The position numbers and the translations under genes are program-made. 64,000 nt of DNA from Pholiota molesta (lineage: Eukaryota > Basidiomycota > Agaricomycetes > Agaricales > Strophariaceae). The stretch covers positions 62,001 to 126,000 of the forward strand of contig JACGCK010000011.1 of assembly GCA_014925825.1 (NCBI GenBank). Direction: 5' to 3'. This document shows positions 27,976 to 40,800 of the stretch, piece by piece (positions within the stretch are counted from its first letter, which is position 1; every line of letters starts with the position of its first letter). Under the pieces are notes generated by a model. The model was not told the DNA's origin, did no database searches, and saw nothing but the letters and a program-made list of their open reading frames with translations.

Positions 27976-30900
27976 ATGCCATTCTTCAACTTGAAGCGCA
28001 CCAAGTCAACAGCCGGCAAGCCCAATAACAAATCATCCGACGCCATCTCCGCCCCCGCACCGTCGTCAAGAGCACCGACGGTTCCGCAAATGGACCTCAT
28101 CGTCGGCCCCTCAGGATTGCTGAAGGGCGATGACATATCTTCTTCAGATCGCAGTCTCGCAGACGGCTCGGGGAAACGATCGACAGGCAAAAACACCAGT
28201 CATCGCGATGTAGATGAAACCAAATCCTTCCCGTGCGTATGATTTCTGCTTCCATTAGGTATGGTATTTTTTATCTGCTTATTTGTAGGTCTATACCGTA
28301 TCAGTCTCCCAGTCCGGCACTGCCTTCACGGGTGTCCCCTCGTTCAACACCTAAAGTGGAGTACAAGGTCGATCCTGAGATGTACACTCAAAACGACCTC
28401 AGTACATTTTCCTTCGGAGCTGCCCTTTCAACACACCCATCCACTTCCTCGTCTCAAATCGTCGACCCGCTCTCTCGGCCTCGCGGCGAAGCGGATTCGG
28501 ACGAGATTGTACTGATTCCAGATACAACCCCTCGTCCTTCTGTTGTCGGGGGCGGGTTCCATCGCACTCACCCATCGCATTCGACGAGACTGGATGACCG
28601 GCCATCTCCATCTCGACATAAACATCCAGACAGAGGGAAGAGGGCTGCAGAAAAATCTGGGGAGCCCGACTCAGATACCGCCTCAAATTTCGGCACATCC
28701 TCGGCATCAGAGTCTGTTTCCTCCCTCCCTCGGCCAAGAGGCAAGAGTTCGAGAGGCACGTCTCAAATGAGTGGGCGTTCAAGCGAACCTCAAACTTCAG
28801 CCAACGATTTAACATCCGACGAGGAAATGGACGGTCGACATCCTTTTCCTCCTGGCGTTCTTGAATCCAGGCCACGCGCTTTCAGAAATCATGAGCAAGA
28901 ATCTTCGCTGTACCTTTCTGAAGAAGATTTCGAAAATTATGACGACGATTTTGATCACGACGGCACCGAAACCGATCCAACAGCTAATATCGTTGTTGGC
29001 CAGGACGCTTACTTCGACTACAGCAATTTAAATCGAAGCAATTCTCGCGTTGCACAGTCTGAAAGACGAGGTAGCCTAGCTAAAGATATCCCCAATGCCC
29101 AGGTCGACGGGTCCAATCATTCAAGAGACAAATATTCGAGACGGCCTAGCAGAAGCTTGGAAGAGTTATCCTCCTTCTCCTTCTCAACTAATGGCGGCCC
29201 GTCTCACGGAGGGCATGGGATTGGCGATCGATCTGTGCCCATCGCTCCTACTTCAGTCCCCGAAAAAGGTGACTGGCAAGATCTTCGTAAAAAATCGATT
29301 CAGCGAGACAAAGACTTGCCTCCCATCTTCAACACTACTGTGACCCCATCGCCTTTGGTGGCGTCCGGCTCCAACTCTAATATGAACAGCACTACCGCCA
29401 TAGCTAGTAGCTCGTCTTCGTCCAATGAATTTGAGTGGATGCAGTCTTACGGCGTCAATGGCGTTATCACGTTCGATCCGTCCGAAATGTCCGACATTGT
29501 CGGAGAAGGAGATAGCAATGATCGTCGAGGCTTTCGCAAAGGAAGCGACGCCACGTTCCGCCGCCGCCAAAGCACGGTGTCAAGCGTCGATATCTTTAAC
29601 AAACGCATTGTTGGATGGGGCGGCAAAACGTTCATAGGCCAGAGGCACATGTGGACCTTCACCCAAGACAGAGGTATACCGTCGGAGGACACAAAAAATC
29701 GCCAGGGCGATGGAGTTAAGACGCGCTCCAGTGTCTCCACTCTTTTTTCATCGAGACCGAGCACCAGCACCGGCGCAGAATTGAGCTTGACGGGATCTAG
29801 GACATTCTTCGACAAGTCTGACAGCAAGGGCAAAGAAAAGAGCGGAAAAGAAAAGGCCTCTGGGAAGGACAAGGCATCGAAAGAGCCCTGGAGAGGAATG
29901 GCTTTGGACGCGGAGGAGATTTGGTATAACGGTGCCATCGGAAGGTTTAAAGTCAGTAGAAAGAACGCGATTTGTACGTATTCACTTCGGAACCCTCAGT
30001 CTTCCTCCTTTCGAAGCTCACCCACGCCTTTCTTGATTTGATAGCTAATGAGCCAGGCAAGCCTCCGCAGCAACGTCTCAATATCAGCTTTCTTCGCACC
30101 CCTTACACGCACAGTGCAACGCAATCGGACCAGTACCTCGACGGACCCGCCATCACGATTCATAAACATTCGAAAGCGGGCGCTTTCTCAATAGCACGTC
30201 ACTTTCGTAGCAAACCCCCCATAGAACCAAACGCCACGGCAGTCTCTCTTCGCAGCCGCACTGGCTCGGCGCACGGAGCTTCAATCGACACAGATGGCAG
30301 AAGGAAGAAATCTTCCAATACTATGATATTGCTGGGGTCGCGCCGAGTCCAATATGCGTACACTAGCACAAATACCACACGGAAGCTCGAATCGCACGGT
30401 CTATTGGACGAAAGTGGTCGAACGAGTCCCAGAGATGTCGAAAGAATGCGACGAGAATACGAACGAGAGGAACGTGCAAGAGCAAAGGAAAAGGAGAAAA
30501 GGGACAAGGGTAAAGAGAAGGAGAAAGACAGAGCCAAAGAGTCGGAGAAGGAGCGGAGCAAGCGAAAACTTGCCGAGGCGTCAAGCAGCAAGTCTTTTGG
30601 CGGCAAGGACGATATCAAATCGAATCTCACTCAACCGCTTGATTATCCTTTACCTGACAGCTCAGAAGGCAGCATAGGCAGCGTCAGCTACGGTCTCTCT
30701 AGCGGCGGCGGTAGCATTGCTTTGACGAACAACGGAACGCCTATAACCACTCAGGATGTTAGCGAAGGCGCTAGTTCCATGAACTTATGCAATCGGTTAC
30801 CCCCAGTCCTCCGTGCCCTCTGTTATGAGCTCTGAAACCGTATCTTCGGATCGCACGATTACTCGTATTACTCATCAAAGCCATCCACGCAAGCGGGGAG

Positions 30901-31887
30901 TCTATGACGTTGATCATGATATTGACGAGAAGAGGACAGTTCGGACGAACGGCCCAGGCATCCTACTCGTACTCCTCACCGTGAGGCATATGCATCGCTT
31001 CCTCCCGAGGCTTTGAGACTGCCCATCAAGAAAATCCTTCCTATGGACTATTTGGATGGGCCAAATCCAGAGGTGGCGACCGTAGCGGTAATCGCGGCGT
31101 CAACCCTTACCTTGAGCAGTCGTATAATCCACCTTGGCCCACTACTATACCACGCTCCAACTCTGAGACTCGCAAATTCATCGTCGACGATCTAAATACC
31201 TCTTTTCAAGACGTTGGTTTATTGCCTGCGAGCGGTGAAATCAAGGGCTCTAGCCACAGCCAACAGAAACGCAGGCAAAATCGCGAACACAAGCAGCCAA
31301 AACCGGCAAAGCGCCCAACTGGCCAGACCCATCCCGATATTTTCGAGGGATATCCTCAAGATGCACTGTATATGCTGCTCCCTCTCTGGCCTGGGGAAAC
31401 CGATCCTGTGTCCGCGAGGATTCACCCGTTCACGCCTCCACCTATCCCCGTCCACAACCGCCAGTATCTGCTGGTTTACTATAATAAAACCTTGGAAGAT
31501 TCTAGCAAAACCAAACCGGCAGAGAAGAAACGATCTCGCGAGTCCCCTTCGAATTCTGGCGATCACGACCGAAACGTGTTGCTCAGCGCCTTCCATATAT
31601 CTGCGCGAATCGTCGCATATTGTGACTTCCAAGGATCGGGCGTTCGTATACCTGATCTTGGCTTGGCCGTCTCCGGTCGTCTGGAAGAAGCATACGTGAC
31701 TATGCCTTCCGTTCCTCTCCTCGATGACTATGTTATCGGCGTCTGCCATTCGCGCGAAAACGGCATCGAATTCATACAGGAAGGTTTTGATAAACTGGGT
31801 CTGGCAACTCATATTCCAAATCCAGCTGCGGCTAAACATTCTGAAGATGATGAAGACAATCACTCGTCCGATTCTTTGGCGTTTTAA
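27976..31887 (+). CDS. Large low-complexity protein of unknown function
   Basis: About 1,270 residues. Exon 1 starts MPFFNLKRTKST; introns at 28233-28288 and 29974-30048 (approximately) splice in frame. The first 570 residues are Ser/Asp-rich and disordered. A more ordered segment follows (WYNGAIGRFKVSRKNAI, LNISFLRTPYT, TMILLGSRRVQYAYT), then a highly charged helix rich in Lys/Glu/Arg (REYEREERARAKEKEKR). The C-terminal 200 residues look globular (FEGYPQDALYMLLPLWPGE, ISARIVAYCDFQGSG) and contain no domain I can name. Between 30.78 and 31.01 kb three frame changes occur; two are explained by one base lost from short runs (near 30930 and 31004-31006) and one looks like an extra A at 30782. 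Function unknown. Confidence 0.7.
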
Positions 31888-32497
31888 CGCCCATTGGACG
31901 CGCTGTAATGGAAATGGTATGGCTGGGAGGAATGGCATTGACAAGCTTCAACCCCAATCTCTAATGTATACCTATCATTGTATCTCGAACATCATGTTCT
32001 TTTATTTATTTCGGTTTCTTTTTCCATATCAACTCCAGATGGACTCCCCTGCCTTCGATATCTGTATCAATATACGTACCGCCCACCTCTTTAGCCCCTA
32101 AACATTATTTGGTTTCCACGAGGTATTTACATGCTTCAATTTTTATGATCATCGATGTCTTATAGCAGAATTTTGTCTTTTCTCGGTGCATTTCTATGTA
32201 GCACTCACATATATACTATGTCGTCTAGTCGATTCAAATAAAATCAATTATAAGTTATTTGAAATTTGGGGAACTGGATGAGATAAATCATGTTTGTGTG
32301 GCCTCTTCTTCTTTTGTCGCTGTCAATTTTCCATACTGGAATCTGTTGCATCATTCTCCGATAATAATGCCCTTTGTACCTTCATACGAGCACGTTTTGT
32401 CGATTTCCTTCCGTTTGTTTGCGTCGACGAGCTGATAGTTGCTGGGCGAAGTGAAGCTACATGAGTGATTTCAAAAATGACTTCGAATATTTGAAAA
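31888..32497. other. Convergent 3' region between unknown gene and UVE1
   Basis: AT-rich 3' flanks of two convergent genes; nothing else recognised. Confidence 0.5.
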
Positions 32498-34264
32498 TCA
32501 AGCGCAAGTACCGTGATTAACTGGCTGCAGATTGTACATCCTGTGTAAATACAGGACTGCCTGCTCTTTATCTTTGGCCTAAATTCGATACACGTATCAA
32601 TTTGTGCTGAACCGCTAAACATTGGATTCACGAACCTCTATCATAAGATCTATAAAGGAACAGTTTTTAATGTCTGCTTTAAATAAATGTGGAATACCTT
32701 CGCTCACCCATATCATTCGGTAGGTCTACTGGCAATTTTCACATCGATCAGAATGAGCTCGCCTTTCCATCAGAGTAACTGCTCCAGGACGCGGCTCGCT
32801 CAAATGCTGCTTGGGTCGAATACCACGCTGAGACCAAATAGCGTTAGCTCGTTGAATAATTTCTGCTGGTGTCATTGAAGAGGGAAATAGAATATCGTGG
32901 TGATAATCTTTGTACATCATGCATAGAACAAGGGCCATTAGTATCGTTGAAATAGGATATTATAGTGCTAAACTCACCAAATACAAAAGGCACATTGAGT
33001 TCTTCGCATATAGGCAGTAAATCTTCAGCATTATAACACATCTCAAGAGATTTCAGAGAACCATATAATGTGAGGGTAGGTTGACATACTTCGTCATTTT
33101 CGAGAACGATTCTCTTCCGAACATTATTGGGTAAATCTTCTATAGACTGCTTCAGGCGGCGTAATGTCACAGGTTTATCGTTGTAAACACCACCACCCTT
33201 CCAATTATCAATGGGCTGTCAATGTCTTGGGCCGAATATATGCATAGGTGTAAGTACTTACATGTATGATCATTACGCTATCGGGGCCCATGCCCATGAG
33301 ATCCAGCATCTGGCAATGATATACCAGCTCACGAACAGAAGCTTCCACAACATTTGGTTTTGGACTACCAAGTTGAGTGAATTGGCCAGGATGGGTGGTT
33401 AATCTATGGCCATACTTGTTAGCAAGAGCACCCGCTTTGGCGAGCAGCTCTGCACAGTATTCCAGTGTGTATCCATATGTTCCATGCGAGGCATATGGAA
33501 ACATTTCGGATGACAGTCGGAAAAGGCGAATATTCTAAATGACAAATTAGAGTATATATGAATTTTGGGAAACTTCATCCAATACATTATCTTCATTCCA
33601 TTGGATAACAGTCAATAAGTCTTCCACGTTCTTACGACCAAGATCCTTCGCAAAGTCGATTCCATTTTTTCTTAGAGAATCCAAACTACAAATGAAACTG
33701 GTCAATGAAGAGAAGTAGATCACAACCTCTAGCGCTTACCGACAGGTTCTAGAACAAAAGATCGATTCCGTGGCAGGTTTCCGATTTCGCAGTACAGTGT
33801 TTAGACAGGCGTATCCTTAATTCGATGTGGAATAAGGTGACTGTTCAGCGGGGACAATATTCAGACATACCAAGACGACCTTGGAAGGTGGTGCTCTTTT
33901 TCTGAACTTCTGGAATAATATAGACTGCAGCAGGCTTATATCGTCTTCTTTTTCTGTAGTTAGATGCAGGATCAGCTAATCCGCTGTTGTCGTCGTTTTG
34001 CATGGTTTCGACAGCTGGGTCCATTTCGACTACAGAAGATTTCAAGACCCCGGACACGGAAGCCTTCCATTGAAGCCCTGTACTGGTATCTCCCGACGAA
34101 GAACCACCTAGCTGCTTGCGCTTGCGCGTCCGGGTGACAGGTGTGTCCTTGCATACCGATCCTTCTGCGATAATTTCGTGACCTTGTGTTGTTTGGGTTG
34201 ATGTTGATAACAGACGGGCGCTTCGACGAGGGCGTGCACCTGAAGTGTCGAAATCGACGACCAT
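32498..34264 (-). CDS. UVE1: UV-damage endonuclease (UvdE family)
   Basis: Uve1 nicks DNA immediately 5' of cyclobutane dimers and 6-4 photoproducts, starting an excision-repair route separate from nucleotide excision repair. The N-terminal 130 residues are basic and disordered with candidate nuclear signals (RTRKRKQLGG, YRKRRRYKP). The TIM-barrel core follows: NIRLFRLSSEMFPYASHG, HRLTTHPGQFTQLGSP, DSVMIIHGGGVYNDK, RIVLENDE, FDYHHDILFP, carrying the metal-binding His/Glu/Asp residues of the family. About eight exons with short introns; the last encodes AKDKEQAVLYLHRMYNLQP. One break: after HSDRCENCQ a TAG is met, while the expected DLPNDMDLMIE continues one frame away (32720-32732). The break is either an assembly indel or a truncation that would remove only the last 45 residues. 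Confidence 0.87.
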
Positions 34265-34529
34265 GGTAGGAAAAATGAAAAAGTTTTTAAGACGGAGGTT
34301 GAGAATGTATCAATGAACCTGAGAGGGATGGGAGCATAGACGAGATGAGGACAGGTCAGAATAGCTGGCATGTCTTATATTGGAGGCAGGCTATGATTCA
34401 GGCCCGCGATCGTCAGTCTTATACCATAATGGGAAATGGATTGGCGCTGTCATGGCTTTTCAGCCAGGTATTCTATCTGTATGTTGTATTCAGTGGCCTT
34501 TCGAATTTATATCAAATGATTACTACGGA

Positions 34530-35908
34530 CTATATATCTAGTAATAAATCCATTTCAGCATCCCATGTAGGTGCGATGTCCTTGTCAGAATCACTCTCAC
34601 AGTCGAGAGAGTCCGAGTCTTCGCTGTCAGAGTCTTCATCACTAGGGTGGTCCTCGTATGTGGAGTCCGATTCCGTATCATCAAGGTTAGCGCCATAATG
34701 AGTTATACACCATGCAGGCGAAGGTCGGCGAATAATGCCAACGTCATGGCAGACCTCAAACTGCAAGAATCGGAATGAGAAGGTGTCAGCTGATGTGTGT
34801 ACCAGTTGCGGTGGAAGGTGGAGATGAAGATTTATTATGTGGGATAAAGAAGCAGATAAGATGCGGATTCCTTTTAACGAGGGGAAAGCTTGATGTGTTA
34901 TATTACTTCTAAGCTTTTCCCAGTTGGTGACACATAGCAAACATGTATGAGATTCCCAAATATCCAACCATTTGACAGTTTGGTGATGCAAACGTGGAAG
35001 AGTCATTGGATGTACAACGGCATGCTCGAGGTTGGGCATAGATCAAGGAGGTGCTGCATATCGAAGAGGTCACGGTGCCCCGTATTGACCATTTTGAAAT
35101 AATTGGGGTAAATTGCCAAGGATTGCAGTCTGGGTCCGTATTTGGTACAAAAAGCTGTCATTGCAATTGGATTTCGAAGGGCGTTGTTCAGCGGGCGAAA
35201 AGACCCGTGTCTGAGCTTGGGCATATCCCAACGAGAATGCAACGTATCAAGCCCCTCCATATGACTGCTGACTTGACATGTCATATCCTGTAGCCGAGGA
35301 AGGGATATATTCCTCAAGTTTGATTCGGCAAGGGTATCTGACATCGGAATCGTAAACGATAGAGATAACAAATTGTCGGACGTCGCCTGCAATATACTCT
35401 CAAACACGGAATGGGAAATAAGTTCATTAAGACAGAGATGTGTTATTGTTGAGGGAAGGGGAGGTAGTAATGTTGAACGAGGCAATCGACACCCAGAAGT
35501 ATATGAAAATCCTGTAAGCTTGGGACAAATCGCCAAGAGACGCGCTAGATTGTGTTGGAGGTAATGATTTGCGGAATCGGGCACGAAACAGTGTATATTG
35601 ATCGTTTTGACTAGATCTTGATGATTGAAGGGAGAGTTTTCCAGGCATTTGAAAAGGTTGGTGAGTTGGAGGATATGGCGAATACTTATGTCCTCGTAGA
35701 GAAAAGGAATACCGACGTTATACCAGCTCGAACAGACAGAAACCAAAGAGCACTTCTGGAGCATAATCTGACCCCATAGAGAATTAGGCACGAAGGACGC
35801 GGAACAGTCTACCAGAAAAGTCGGAAGAATTACGCGTTCAAAGATAGCGATGAGAATCTCGTTTGGAGGTTGGTTGAATGGTTTACGCAAAGAATTCATG
35901 ATGGTCAA
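34530..35908 (-). CDS. F-box-like protein
   Basis: About 455 residues. An F-box-like motif near the N-terminus (QPPNEILIAIFERVI ... KCSLVSVCSSWYNVGIPFLYEDI) is followed by Leu-rich segments of the kind found in expanded agaric F-box families, which act as substrate receptors of SCF ubiquitin ligases. The last 60 residues are very acidic (Asp/Glu/Ser). Near residue 290 the frame changes by one base: LLDLCP continues as NLEHAVVHP if one A is restored to the run opposite 35032-35033; without that the protein ends eleven residues later. No intron is needed. The substrate cannot be predicted. Confidence 0.65.
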
Positions 35909-35944
35909 AGATTGCTGGTAAACTGCCTGGGTTTTGTCTCGGCG

Positions 35945-36118
35945 TTAGCAGTTGTAGTGTATAATAGGCCATCGATGGGCATCTGGCCGCCGCTGCCCGC
36001 ATAGCCTGACACACCTGCGATTCTTCCAATTCCTCCATAAAACTCGGTTCGCCTCTCTGAGAGCCTTATTTTCACGTTTAACGCGTTTCAATTCTTCTTG
36101 TAGTTCTTCAGACGACAT
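35945..36118 (-). CDS. Short leucine-zipper-like open reading frame (57 aa), hypothetical
   Basis: Starts MSSEELQEELKRVKRENKAL and continues REANRVLWRNWKNRR. The first 30 residues have a clear heptad pattern with Leu/Val/Leu/Leu, like a short bZIP-type or coiled-coil helix, then a basic tail with three cysteines. It lies between the start of the F-box gene and HOB3 and has its own stop. It may be a remnant exon of a lost coiled-coil gene, a regulatory upstream exon or a chance frame. I know no family for it. Confidence 0.3.
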   Translation of the reverse strand: MSSEELQEELKRVKRENKALREANRVLWRNWKNRRCVRLCGQRRPDAHRWPIIHYNC

Positions 36119-36306
36119 GACCGAAATCTTTTTCCCGATAATTGGTCTTCAAGTTTTTCCAGCGTCTCATCGGATTGCCTGCGGAAAGGGAGTGGGCACG
36201 CTGACTAATCAATAGCACAGCTTCCCTTTAGGTGGCTCGATAGATCCCTATTGATCATAAACTACTCCAGCATCATCACCTCTAACGTTGTCCGGGTACG
36301 ATACAA

Positions 36307-37585
36307 ATGAGCTGGGCAGGGTATAACTCTGTTGTCTTCACGCTTCTGTTCTTCCTAACCAATCTCTCTAGTTTCAAGAAGTCTGTGAACAGGGCGGGAA
36401 CCACTGTACGCTCCTAATCGTTCGTCGAGTCTTCACATATACTCATGTCGCGGACAAACGGATAGCTGTTACAAAAAACAGGCCAAATCGAAAGGACTGT
36501 GGATAGGGAGTTTGCTGATGAAGAAGCAAAATATCGCATGTACGTGGAATCGACCAAATCCATCCCAACGATCGCTTAACTGCTTCAGTTTCGAGAAGGA
36601 ATGTCAGGCGTTGCAGAAAGATAGCAAGGCTTACTGGGACGCAATGAAAGGTCATTATCATGAAATTTCTTGAAAGGGAGGTCGCTAACACCAATGGCGA
36701 CGCCTTGTAGCTATGACCTCTGCCCAAAGCCGCATAGCGGAAACACTCGAGACCTTCTACGGTGCAGCTGACAGGTCATCAGAAGGTGCTATGGCTGGCC
36801 ATGCATACAAGCGCTCAGTGGACGACTTGGATACTACCTTCTCCAGAGAACTTGTATGTCTCTTTGTCGATCTTACCCGTCTTTCTCATTCTTGACTTGG
36901 GACTAGGATGTACCCTTTCGGACAACCATATCCGAACCTTTGGGAAAGATGTGTGCCTATTATCCTGTTATCAATGAGCATATAGCTAAACGCAACAAGA
37001 AGGTAGCTATTCTGCATTTTCCAATCTCAGCATTTCATAAAGCGATATGTTAGTTATTGGACTACGACTCTGCAAGAAGCAAACTTAGGAAGCTCATTGA
37101 CAAGCCAAGCGAGGACCCAACCAAATTGCCGAGAGTAAGCGCGAATCGAATGCCATCGGGTCTATCGAAATTCATGTCTATCGTCCTTCAGGCTCAGCAA
37201 GAAAATGATGAATGCAAAGAGATGTTTGACATGCTCAATGACCAACTCATCGCAGAATTACCACAACTTCTAGATCTTCGTGTTCCATATTTCGACCCTA
37301 GCTTTGAAGCCATGATTCGGATGCAAGCAAAATTCGCTGAAGAAGGTTATGAGAAGCTCAGTGGTGTCCAACGGTAAGTAGTTACCTCCAACTATTGTGT
37401 CTTGATTCTCAGCGATGTTTCGCAGATACTTCGCTGATAACGTTCGTGATGATTACGCTGCTGGTCAATTGGATGCTCAGGTATTTTTATATGCTTTTGA
37501 TCATATCTATCTGGAATTTAACAGTCTATAGGTGGAAGGAATATTGCAGGAAATGCGAGAGCTCTCGATTTGTGGCGGTAACTAG
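36307..37585 (+). CDS. hob3: BAR-domain protein Hob3/Rvs161 (amphiphysin-like)
   Basis: Rvs161/Hob3 is the BAR-only amphiphysin partner that shapes membranes at endocytic sites and recruits Cdc42 in fission yeast. Nine short exons join to about 265 residues: MSWAG|FKKSVNRAGTT, LLQKTGQIERTVDREFADEE, KECQALQKDSKAYWDAM, IAETLETFYGAADRSSEGAM, DVPFRTTISEPLGKMCAYYP, LDYDSARSKLRKLIDKPSED, LPQLLDLRVPYFDPSFEAMI, KLSGVQR, ending ELSICGGN. The first exon encodes only MSWAG, a conserved feature of the family. No SH3 domain, so it is the Rvs161 rather than the Rvs167 type. All introns are GT..AG and the frame is intact throughout. Confidence 0.95.
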
Positions 37586-37884
37586 CAGTCGGAACTCCCA
37601 TGTACCATTGTACATTTCATAGGTTACACGGAAAGAATTTAAGAGGACAGATATGTAGCATGGGTTTTTTGGCTTTTAGTCTCGACTGCCGATCGAGACC
37701 GCTAATATCTGAATCAAGTCAAATGAATAATACTAACTCGAGAAAGTATGTTAGATTAATCAGCACAAGTGAATGAAGTTGAGTATCGCAGACTATAATT
37801 CAATAGCTTCAGAGAATGACTGAATCATGCAAATTTCAACATACGTGTTCTAGGAGGTTTTGGACTTCGACTCGTGAATGGTCT

Positions 37885-40800
37885 TTAAGGATTTGCAAGG
37901 CGATCGATTAAATGACCTTTGGTGGTACGTGAAGCTGAAGGTTGATTTGCGCCCCCACGTCCACGAGGTCGAGACCCCCTGCCAGAGACAGGGTGATTGT
38001 CAGGAGGGGTTGGATCCGTGAAACGGTCAAGAAGAGGCGGGCGGGAATCATTCGTCGGTTGCCGAGCGTTCCGTCGTGGCATATGATTGGCTTGATAATT
38101 TGAACGTTCATCATGATAAGAAAAGCCCTGTATTGGTGATTGTCGATCATAGTGCTGCAGGGGGTCAGTATACTGATTGTTGAGTTCGTTGAGTCCTTGA
38201 TTTGGCCTGTAAGTCCGATCGCTTTCCTCCAACCTCAGATGAAGAGGCGGAGGCCGAAACACTTCTGGCGTTGGTGGCCTGTAAGTACGATCACTTTCTT
38301 TCAATCTCAAATGAAGAGGCGGACGCCGATGGGGCTCTGGGGATGGTGACCGTGAATAATTCGCAATATTACTCCAATCGGCCTGAGAATCATTGCGGAC
38401 AGACATGGGCGCATATTGAGCTCCAAGACGAGGATTATCTTGGTGGGGATATTGATCTTCATATCGTGGTCGTCTCTGCGGTGGACCACTGGCTTGATCA
38501 TTCAGGTGCACTCTCTTCCGCTTTAGAGATACACCCTGTTGAAGAGAAGCTTGATTCTGATATGGAAGTTCAGGCGTCACCAGTCGAGAGTAATCCCCGC
38601 TTGACCCTCGAGATTGCGACCGATCAGGAGAAACATGGCCATTATATGCTAGCAATGGTGATGGTACTCGGCGGGGAGAATAATGATCTCCACGACGCGG
38701 AGGTCTAGTTCTGGGTTGTGGAATTCGTTTATTGACGATACTACCAGATGATGGGGAATAATGATCTCCGCGATGTATTGACCGCGCTGGTGACTGTGTC
38801 CGACCTTGCCTGTGATCGAGGCTTAGATCCTGGTTTTTTCCTTGTGATGCAGAGGGTTGCATCCAAGCATCGGCCGTCACTGTGTCTGGTCCCATGCGAG
38901 AGCTTGCATCGTAATCACAGAATTGACCCATAGGTTTCGGTGCTCCTTGCATTGATAAGCCAGAGGGCTTCGGCGGAAGGGTTGCCATTAGGGTTGGGTT
39001 AGGCCACGGGAGGCCTTCAAGGTTAGGGACGGCATCGTACTGTTGAGTAGCAACGGTCTTTGTCGAGGTCATTACTTTCCCTGAAAGAGGTTTTGCTGGA
39101 CAGGTTGCCTTGGAAGAATGACTCGTGCTGGGCTTTTTACCTTTCTGCTTGGGGTTCGGCCTTGGTCTTACTGTTTCCGATGCTTTAGATTTCTCGATGG
39201 GCAATGTTGTCTCTTTGAAAGACGCGATACGCGCAGGAGGCGAAGGCAACGACAATAAAGGAATATCCCCGAGCGTTTCTGCTTTTCGCTTGCCTTGCGA
39301 AATCTTGCTCGCATAATTACTTTGAGAGAAGGTGGGCAATTCGAAGAAATTGGAGCGGCAAGAGGGCTATCATTTCCAGACTCAACTTTGACTTCGTTGT
39401 TTTCAAGGATCGTCTTGGTATCCATCATCTGAGGTTGGAGATTGACTTTGTGCGCAATGGGCGAGGGCTGTGATGCAGGAAATGGACTAACGTTTCCATG
39501 GACTTGATCACTGTTCTCGACTGGTTTGTTTGGTAAACCAGCTGGCCGTGTTCCAGGAAGAGCAGAGACGGGTGGCAGAATTGTAAGGGGAGGTAATTTC
39601 TTATTATCCTTGCGGTTTTGTTGAGTAATATCAGCCGCGTTTCTAGTTTGTCCAGCAGTAATGGAGACATTTTCTGCTAGAAAACGACCGGAGAATTCAG
39701 ATCGTGTTGAAATGGCGCGAGAAAGGGGATTTATAGCATCAACAGCTGGAACTCCACGGCGGCAGGATATGCTGCAGGAAGAGGGGAAGATGGATGGTCA
39801 GAGTTCGGAATTTTGGAAATTGACCTTAAAGGCCCGTTAGAAGAAGTGGCGGACGCCGCAATGCGATTCAAGAGACTGCCACCATCAGTGTCATTGAAGG
39901 CCGTCTTCTCCATTGTCGATGTTGTGCTACTAGAATGTTCGATCGATGAATCGTTAGCGTTTCGCAGACTAGAATGATCATGCTGGGCTGGAAATTTGTT
40001 TTGTGGAGGGGACTCATAGTTGGGAGAGGGACTCGTGGGCAAGGACACGTTGTGAACGGGCTGAGTAGCATTATTTTCTGATCTTGTTTGTTTCAATTTA
40101 GCACGGACGGTCAGAATCCTCTTGGCAGCTTCGGCGGCGGCACGCTGCTTTTGAGCTGCAACTTCTTGTCTCTTCAGCTCTTGTTCATGACGTTGTTGTT
40201 GGCGTTGCGATTCAAGAGCCTGTGCTTCGAGGGCCTGTACCTTCTCTGCCGCGAGACGTCGCTGAAGAGCTTCTTTTTCTGTTGTTTCTTTGCGTTTCTG
40301 CTCTTCTTGCTGAGCACGGCGAAGGGCTTCCTCTCTTTCGACCTGAAGGGCCTTATCTTTCTCACGTGCAGCTTCCAGAGCACGCTCTTCACTGGCCTTC
40401 TTAGCACGAAAAGCTTCTTCACGCTTTCGTTCCAATTCCTGATAATGTAGCTCAGCTTGCTGAGCTTCCTTTTGTCGGACTTTCTCCTTGTCTTCAGCCG
40501 CGATGCGTTCAGCCTTAGCAACTGCAAGGGCAGAGCGAGCCTCCTCTTGTTGTCGTTCGCACTTTCGAAGCTCCTCTTCAACGATTCGTTTCTCTTCAGC
40601 ATTCTTCTCGTAAATTTTACTCCGGGCTCGAGCATCATCCGCTTCATGTTCGACGCTCGTAAGAGGCGCTGAACGACTAGCACTGCCGGCAGCTAAGGGC
40701 AGAAGGTGGAGATTGTTTTCAATGGAAGAAATTGCAGGCGGTGTTCCTTGAATATTGGAGCCATCATTCTGCCGTTGGGTTGCTAGCCGTTGGTTCCGTC

